Shown here: positions 5,832 through 6,929 of the stretch, piece by piece
How positions within the stretch are numbered: position 1 is the stretch's first letter
Layout of the letters: the number at the start of each line of letters is the position of its first letter
Source: Gemmataceae bacterium
Lineage (GTDB): Bacteria; Planctomycetota; Planctomycetia; Gemmatales; Gemmataceae
Length of the DNA stretch: 6,929 bases
Direction: 5' to 3'
Assembly: GCA_025056835.1 (NCBI GenBank)
Contig: JANWVS010000108.1
Span: 1 to 6,929, forward strand
The notes under the pieces: generated by a model
Told to the model about the DNA's origin: nothing
Databases searched by the model: none
Seen by the model: the letters and a program-made list of their open reading frames with translations, nothing else
Made by a program: the position numbers and the translations under genes

Positions 5832-5942
5832 GGAAGCGATCCGCCATGTTAGCCAGAAAAATCACAGCAACCGCGCTGACCGTTGTCACCCGTGACTTCG
5901 CCGATATTCCACCGGCAGAATCAGAATTACCGTCAATCCGGT
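5832..5942 (-). other. Spacer between the FHA and DUF1559 genes
   Basis: This 111-bp region lies between the FHA stop and the DUF1559 start on the minus strand. It carries a TTGACG (-35-like) shortly after the FHA stop but no suitably spaced -10, and a short inverted repeat GTCAC-cc-GTGAC at 5885-5896. No strong terminator is visible after the FHA gene, so co-transcription is possible; an internal promoter cannot be excluded. Confidence 0.3.
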
Positions 5943-6443
5943 TCAATTGTCGTCGTCGACGTCTTCCTCGCCTGGTTCGGCTTCGACGACTTTCTTTTTC
6001 GGCATTCGTTGCACAATCTCCTTGGGATTACGCAACTGCGGTAAATTGTGCGAACGAGTCAGGCCGGCTTTTTCCAACAGCGACTGGGCGATGGTCTCGT
6101 CGACGTCTTCCAACAGTTCATCCATCGCTTGCGTGCCCACCGGCGGCGTATAGTCGATTTTCCAGGTCCGCTTGGCAATGGTCAACGTATCGCCGGGGCT
6201 TAAGGCCTTCTTGTGCACGCGGACGCCGTTGACCTTGATCCCATTCGTGCTTCCTCGGTCTTGCACAATCCAATAGCCGTTCTTGAAAGTCAATTCGCAG
6301 TGAACGCCGGAAACATTGGGAAAACGCAGGCAAATGTCACACGATTCACGCCTTCCCATGACGAGCTGCTCCCGGATCAGCGGGATAGCGTCGCCGCCGC
6401 CGACGGGGATCAATAACCCCAGATGTTTACCGTTAACCGACAT
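5943..6443 (-). CDS. FHA-domain protein, phosphothreonine-binding signalling adaptor
   Basis: A 166-residue cytoplasmic protein. The forkhead-associated domain covers about residues 5-98 and shows the canonical binding loop residues: Gly30-Arg31 (MGRRESCDI), Ser45 and His48 (VSGVHCEL), and Asn67 in DRGSTNG (62-68). FHA domains bind phosphothreonine peptides, usually made by Hanks-type Ser/Thr kinases, which Planctomycetes encode in large numbers. After the domain comes a helical, acidic-leaning segment (about 104-130) and a tail that turns from basic (PKKK, 148-151) to very acidic (EAEPGEEDVDDDN, 154-166). The start is set at 6443, not at an upstream in-frame ATG at 6506. An AAAGGTGG ribosome binding site lies six bases before 6443, and the longer form would run through the candidate promoter. 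No kinase or phosphatase is in the window. It precedes the DUF1559 gene and may be co-transcribed with it. Confidence 0.93.
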   Translation of the reverse strand: MSVNGKHLGLLIPVGGGDAIPLIREQLVMGRRESCDICLRFPNVSGVHCELTFKNGYWIVQDRGSTNGIKVNGVRVHKKALSPGDTLTIAKRTWKIDYTPPVGTQAMDELLEDVDETIAQSLLEKAGLTRSHNLPQLRNPKEIVQRMPKKKVVEAEPGEEDVDDDN

Positions 6444-6449
6444 GACGAA

Positions 6450-6457
6450 CCACCTTT
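6450..6457 (-). promoter_or_regulatory. Ribosome binding site fixing the FHA gene start
   Basis: On the minus strand AAAGGTGG, close to the full anti-Shine-Dalgarno complement, sits six bases before the ATG at 6443. It decides this start over the in-frame ATG at 6506, whose extra 21 residues do not resemble the beginning of an FHA protein. Confidence 0.75.
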
Positions 6458-6482
6458 GAAATAATAGAATCAATGATCGTTC

Positions 6483-6511
6483 ATCATAACTCGGCGCCGT
6501 CGCCAAGTCCA
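6483..6511 (-). promoter_or_regulatory. Candidate sigma-70-type promoter for the FHA gene
   Basis: On the minus strand TGGACT (6511-6506) and TATGAT (6488-6483) are separated by 17 bases. They match TTGACA at four of six and TATAAT at five of six positions. Transcription would begin near 6476, giving a leader of about 33 bases that contains the ribosome binding site. Confidence 0.45.
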
Positions 6512-6575
6512 GCGTCGTCCGAGCAACGTGAGTTGGATTTCTTGTCGCCAGGTCCCGCGTAACTGCCCTGTGGCC

Positions 6576-6929
6576 ATGGCTCGGTTGCTTGTGGTTGGCG
6601 GAGGTTATTTCGGATCGCTGGCCGCTGCCTGGGCCCGGTACCGTGGCCTGGAGGCCTTGGTCTTCGATGCCGGCTTGCCGGGAGCAGCCTCTCCCGCTGC
6701 GGCCGGATTGTTCCAGGAAGCTTGGATTCGGCCCGCTTTCCGTCCGTACCTTCTGGCGGCCATGTCCTTGCTCGATCGTCTCTACGGACTAAATTCGGTC
6801 CAACTCACCTTGCCTGATGGCCGCCACGAGCGATTCCATTTTGTACCTCCGCGACTGATCCTCGAACATAAGCCACTCCGACAACGGGTGACTGCCGTCG
6901 GCGACGGCTGGATCGAAGCCGACGGTTGC
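6576..6929 (+). CDS. FAD-dependent oxidoreductase, N-terminal part (cut by window end)
   Basis: The frame starting at ATG 6576 is open to the last base (118 codons, no stop). The product begins MARLLVVGGGYFGSLAAAWA, a Rossmann dinucleotide-binding strand-loop-helix with the GxGxxG motif at residues 8-13, and Asp31 (LVFDAG) at the end of the second strand where FAD/NAD-binding folds place the acidic residue that holds the ribose. The following GAASPAAAGLFQEAW resembles the segment of DAO-type (glycine/D-amino-acid oxidase-like) flavoproteins after the second strand. Substrate and exact family cannot be decided from this fragment. There is no good ribosome binding site; GTG at 6570 is an alternative in-frame start two codons upstream. 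It is divergent from the FHA gene across 132 bp (from 6576). Confidence 0.75.
   Translation, partial: MARLLVVGGGYFGSLAAAWARYRGLEALVFDAGLPGAASPAAAGLFQEAWIRPAFRPYLLAAMSLLDRLYGLNSVQLTLPDGRHERFHFVPPRLILEHKPLRQRVTAVGDGWIEADGC

Noticed and set aside
5885..5896. GTCAC-cc-GTGAC as an operator before the DUF1559 gene
   Set aside because: Five-base arms only, no repeat elsewhere in the window and no aligned promoter; too weak to call.
6444..6506. N-terminal extension of the FHA protein to an ATG at 6506
   Set aside because: It would run across the candidate promoter, and the strong AAAGGTGG site supports the start at 6443.
1..6929. CRISPR array, transposon ends, tRNA or rRNA
   Set aside because: No regularly spaced repeats, terminal inverted repeats, transposase motifs or cloverleaf/rRNA-like sequence were seen on either strand.

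Overview
The window looks like a chromosomal segment of a planctomycete, most plausibly Gemmatales/Gemmataceae-like. The strongest sign is the large protein at 3852-5831: a cytoplasmic CxxC...CxxC zinc ribbon, a charged linker, one membrane segment and a C-terminal DUF1559 (SBP_bac_10) domain. DUF1559 proteins are heavily expanded in Planctomycetes. The FHA protein, the short csrA-type gene, moderately high GC and mixed-strength ribosome binding sites fit this. The family-level assignment is an inference, because no rRNA or other marker is present.

Layout, left to right. A csrA gene lies on the minus strand at 23-229. Next is a 490-bp stretch (230-719) with no convincing gene; it holds a short coding-like open frame next to csrA and an AT-richer part with small palindromes. 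A ROK-family sugar kinase, probably glucokinase, lies on the minus strand at 720-1715. A 95-bp divergent intergenic region (1716-1810) carries a promoter-like pair and a 10-bp direct repeat. On the plus strand follow an ArnT/PMT-like GT39 membrane glycosyltransferase (1811-3574) and a 78-residue, very basic small protein (3615-3851), probably one transcript. This unit converges with zero gap on the minus-strand DUF1559 gene: the two stop codons together form TGATCA. An FHA-domain gene (5943-6443, minus) lies upstream of the DUF1559 gene in the same direction. The start of a FAD-dependent oxidoreductase (6576 to window end, plus) diverges from the FHA gene.

How the genes may work together. CsrA is a post-transcriptional regulator binding GGA motifs, and GGA-containing sites overlap the ribosome binding site or start of csrA itself and of the GT39 gene. 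The ROK kinase would feed free hexose into glycolysis, while the GT39 enzyme transfers a sugar from a polyprenyl-phosphate donor on the outer face of the inner membrane. The FHA protein would bind phosphothreonine made by Ser/Thr kinases encoded elsewhere; the DUF1559 protein next to it may be co-transcribed, but its function is unknown. No CRISPR array, mobile element, tRNA, rRNA, toxin-antitoxin or defence locus is visible. I regard this as a largely ordinary planctomycete region with a few regulatory and architectural oddities, and I did not find a convincing new system.
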